From Xanthomonas vasicola (GTDB taxonomy: Bacteria > Pseudomonadota > Gammaproteobacteria > Xanthomonadales > Xanthomonadaceae), in the NCBI RefSeq assembly GCF_000772705.2, contig NZ_JSBW02000067.1, positions 1 through 64,000 on the forward strand: a stretch of 64,000 nucleotides of DNA, written 5' to 3'. Shown piece by piece: positions 61,970-64,000 of the stretch (positions are counted from its first letter, which is position 1; every line of letters starts with the position of its first letter). The notes below the pieces were generated by a model. It did no database searches. It saw only the letters and a list, made by a program, of their open reading frames with translations, and was not told where the DNA came from. The translations under genes were made by a program, and so were the position numbers.

Positions 61970-63279
61970 GCTTCACCCTGATGCAGATAATCCAGCGACA
62001 CCTGCAGCAGCGCGCGCAAGCCCACATCCAGCGACGACTCGTCCAGCAGGAACTGCGGCGAATGGTTGCTGGGCGCGGTGGCCGGGTCGATGCCCTTGGC
62101 GGTGGAGCCGACGAAGAAGAACATCGACGGCACCTGCTGGGCGTAGAACGAGAAATCTTCCGCGCCCATCTGCAACGGCGGTTCGTACACATTGTCGGCG
62201 CCCACCACGGCCTGCAGGCTGGGCAGCATCTTGGCGGTCAGTGCGGGGTCGTTGACGGTGGCCGGGTTGCCTGGCTGATCCGGCACCTGCGCCTCGACCT
62301 TGGCCCCATGCGCGGCGGCGGTGTGTTCGGCCACGTTCTTGAGATCGGCAAAGATCTGCTGGCGCATGCCTGCGTCGAAGGTGCGGATGGTGCCGACCAT
62401 TTCCACATCGTCGGGGATGATGTTGTAGCGGATACCGCCCTTGATCGCGCCGAAACTGAGCACGGCCGGCTGCTTGGACAGGTTGGCGCGACGGCTGATC
62501 ACCGTTTGCGCGGCGCCGATCATGTCGGCGCTGGCCACGATCGGGTCGATGCCGTTCCACGGCGCCGAGCCATGGGTCTGGCGGCCGATCATCTTGATCG
62601 CGAAGCGATCCGACGCCGCCATCAGCGGGCCGCCGCGCACGGCGATCTTGCCGGCCTGCACGCTGGAGAACACATGCAGGCCGAACACCGCCTGCGGCTT
62701 GAAGTCGGCAAACAGGCCTTCCTTCAGCATCAGCGAGGCGCCGCCCTCTTCGTTGCCGGGCGCGCCTTCTTCGGAAGGCTGGAAGATCAGCATCACTTCG
62801 CCCGGTAACTGGTCGCGCATGCCGACCAGCGCCTCGGCCACGCCGAGCAGGATGGCGGTGTGGGCGTCGTGGCCGCAGGCATGCATCACCCCAACCTGCT
62901 CGCCGCGGTAATCGGCGGTGGCCTTGGAGGCGAACGGCAGCCCGGCCTGCTCTTTCACCGGCAGCGCGTCCATGTCCGCACGCAGCGCGATCATCGGGCC
63001 GGGCTTGCCGCCCTTGATGATGGCCACCACGCCGTGATGGGCAATGCCGGTGCGCGGCTTGAGGCCCAACTTGCGCAGCTGCGCGGCCACCGTGGCGGCG
63101 GTGCGCTCTTCGCGGTTAGACAGCTCGGGGTGCTGGTGGAAGTTGCGGCGCCATTGCACCACCTTGGCCTGCAGCGGGGCGGCGGCGGCCTGGACTTCGG
63201 GCCGTTGCGCGGTCTGCGCAGCGGCGAGCGTGGGCAGGGCGAGCAGCAGCGCGCTGGTCAGCAGATGGGAGGGGCGCAT
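61963..63279 (-). CDS. M20-family amidohydrolase, exported
   Basis: 438 residues. Signal peptide about 1-21 (MRPSHLLTSALLLALPTLAAAQ), unusual for this mostly cytoplasmic family. Metal ligands in HACGHDAH (about 128-135), FQPSEEGAPG, LHVFSS and the last His in NHSPQFLLDE; dimerisation domain RFAIKMIGRQTHGSAPWNGIDPIV. Resembles IAA-amino acid and hippurate hydrolases, so it may release amino acids from N-acyl conjugates in the periplasm. The ATG at 63279 has GAGG 7 bases upstream. The substrate is unknown. Confidence 0.88.
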   Translation of the reverse strand: MRPSHLLTSALLLALPTLAAAQTAQRPEVQAAAAPLQAKVVQWRRNFHQHPELSNREERTAATVAAQLRKLGLKPRTGIAHHGVVAIIKGGKPGPMIALRADMDALPVKEQAGLPFASKATADYRGEQVGVMHACGHDAHTAILLGVAEALVGMRDQLPGEVMLIFQPSEEGAPGNEEGGASLMLKEGLFADFKPQAVFGLHVFSSVQAGKIAVRGGPLMAASDRFAIKMIGRQTHGSAPWNGIDPIVASADMIGAAQTVISRRANLSKQPAVLSFGAIKGGIRYNIIPDDVEMVGTIRTFDAGMRQQIFADLKNVAEHTAAAHGAKVEAQVPDQPGNPATVNDPALTAKMLPSLQAVVGADNVYEPPLQMGAEDFSFYAQQVPSMFFFVGSTAKGIDPATAPSNHSPQFLLDESSLDVGLRALLQVSLDYLHQGEAG

Positions 63280-63436
63280 CGGCAATCCTCGACAGGTGGT
63301 TTCTTAATGTAGTGCAGGCGCGCGCCGGATGGGCTGCAGTGGGGCCCGATTCAGCCCGGCGGTCAACCGCGGTAGCCGTGGCGCGTTGCCGCTGCAGTGC
63401 AAGTGTGAACGTTGCGGCCGTTTCGCCGGCCGAGCC

Positions 63437-63450
63437 GTTACTTCAGTAAC
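63437..63450. promoter_or_regulatory. 14-bp palindrome upstream of the RND adaptor gene
   Basis: GTTACTTCAGTAAC, two perfect 6-base arms, about 87 bases before the ATG of the efflux adaptor. A possible TetR/MarR-type operator. Confidence 0.35.
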
Positions 63451-63537
63451 GTCCAATCGGTAGAGCGCAACGATATGCTTTGCACAGCCGCCCCACGGTC
63501 GCACCCACGCGGCCGGCCCGCCCTCAGGAGTTGTCGC

Positions 63538-64000
63538 ATGTCGCGTTTTTGGAAGATCACACTGCTGGTTATAGCGGTGTTTGTCGTGATGTTCGTCGCA
63601 ATGCGGATGATGGGTGGGGGCAATCATGGCAAGCGCGCAGGCACGCCGGACGGCAATGACCCGGACAACAGCGGCCCGGTACCGGTGACGGTGGTGGCGG
63701 CCTCCACGCAGGATGTGCCGGTCTATGCCAGCGCGCTGGGCACGGTCACCGCGCTCAATACGGTCACCGTCAGCCCGCAGGTGGGCGGCCAGTTGATGAG
63801 CCTGAACTTCAAGGAAGGCCAGGAAGTGAAGAAGGGCGATCTGCTGGCGCAGATCGATCCGCGCACGCTGCAGGCCAGCTACGACCAGGCGTTGGCGGCC
63901 AAGCGCCAGAACCAGGCGCTGTTGGCGACCTCGCGGGTGAATTATCAGCGTTCCAACGACCCGGCCTACAAGCAGTACGTCTCGCGCACGGATCTGGATA
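63538..64000 (+). CDS. RND efflux periplasmic adaptor protein (MdtA-like), partial
   Basis: The first 154 codons; the rest is outside the window. One N-terminal transmembrane helix (FWKITLLVIAVFVVMFVAM, about 4-22), then the barrel-sandwich start VPVTVVAASTQDVPVYASALGTVTALNTVTVSPQVGGQLMSLNFKEGQEVKKGDLLAQIDPRTLQASYDQALA, typical of MdtA/AcrA adaptors linking an RND pump to an outer-membrane channel. AGGAG lies 8 bases before the ATG. The pump genes are expected downstream. Confidence 0.9.
   Translation, partial: MSRFWKITLLVIAVFVVMFVAMRMMGGGNHGKRAGTPDGNDPDNSGPVPVTVVAASTQDVPVYASALGTVTALNTVTVSPQVGGQLMSLNFKEGQEVKKGDLLAQIDPRTLQASYDQALAAKRQNQALLATSRVNYQRSNDPAYKQYVSRTDLD

Overview
The window is high-GC proteobacterial chromosome that looks like Xanthomonas (Xanthomonadaceae). 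The reasons are the gene products and their order, a 624-residue RpoD with a long acidic insert, a 629-residue Rho with a large Gln-rich N-terminal insert, a monomeric isocitrate dehydrogenase beside AceK, and G-rich intergenic motifs after stop codons. I cannot fix the species. Almost everything is core chromosome; the left 1.5 kb is the only clearly mobile region.

Layout. 1-1541: a decayed IS3-family element sits against the 5' side of a tyrosine-recombinase remnant, which points at the 3' end of a tRNA-Ile(CAU) gene: a ruined integrative-element site. 2.0-10.3 kb: a small hypothetical gene, rpoD, dtd, an LpxL-type acyltransferase, a GNAT acetyltransferase, ribA and a YdbS/YdbT-like PH-domain pair. 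10.6-16.0 kb: lipopolysaccharide assembly (CDP-glycerol transferase-like, GT2, WaaL-like ligase with a 138-bp duplicated 5' end, GT39 transferase). 16.1-27.5 kb: rsmB-fmt-def on the minus strand, diverging from lysM-dprA-smg-(two GYF-domain membrane proteins)-topA-tsaC on the plus strand. 27.7-37.4 kb: two DUF4124 proteins, an SDR, a small lipoprotein, sppA, a MATE pump, a frameshifted DUF3667 gene, and a DUF3106 protein paired with a membrane protein whose N-terminus looks like a worn-out sigma factor.

37.4-47 kb: an AT-rich spacer with two perfect inverted DnaA boxes, then priA, a REP-like hairpin, GST, a NYN nuclease coupled to a broken Coa1-like gene, ndh, a TRIC/UPF0126 channel, rpoH, ung and a double-receiver protein with one dead receiver. 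47.1-53.2 kb: ftsE-ftsX, rhlB, trxA, rho. 53.3-64 kb: a TonB-C-like protein, aceK, a LysR regulator with a palindromic operator and a divergent 67-codon gene, icd, a lipoprotein, a small LysM protein, queF, a secreted M20 amidohydrolase and the start of an RND membrane-fusion protein.

Functionally the window combines transcription machinery (RpoD, RpoH, Rho), translation start and maturation (def, fmt, rsmB, tsaC, dtd, queF), DNA topology, repair and uptake (topA, priA, dprA, ung), envelope building (LPS genes, ftsEX, sppA) and the isocitrate branch point (icd, aceK). I found no CRISPR array, toxin-antitoxin pair or recognised defence island. The most unusual signals are the DnaA-box palindrome beside priA, the Rho insert, the sigma-like membrane fusion, the GYF-pilin protein and the LysR/small-gene/aceK/icd cluster.
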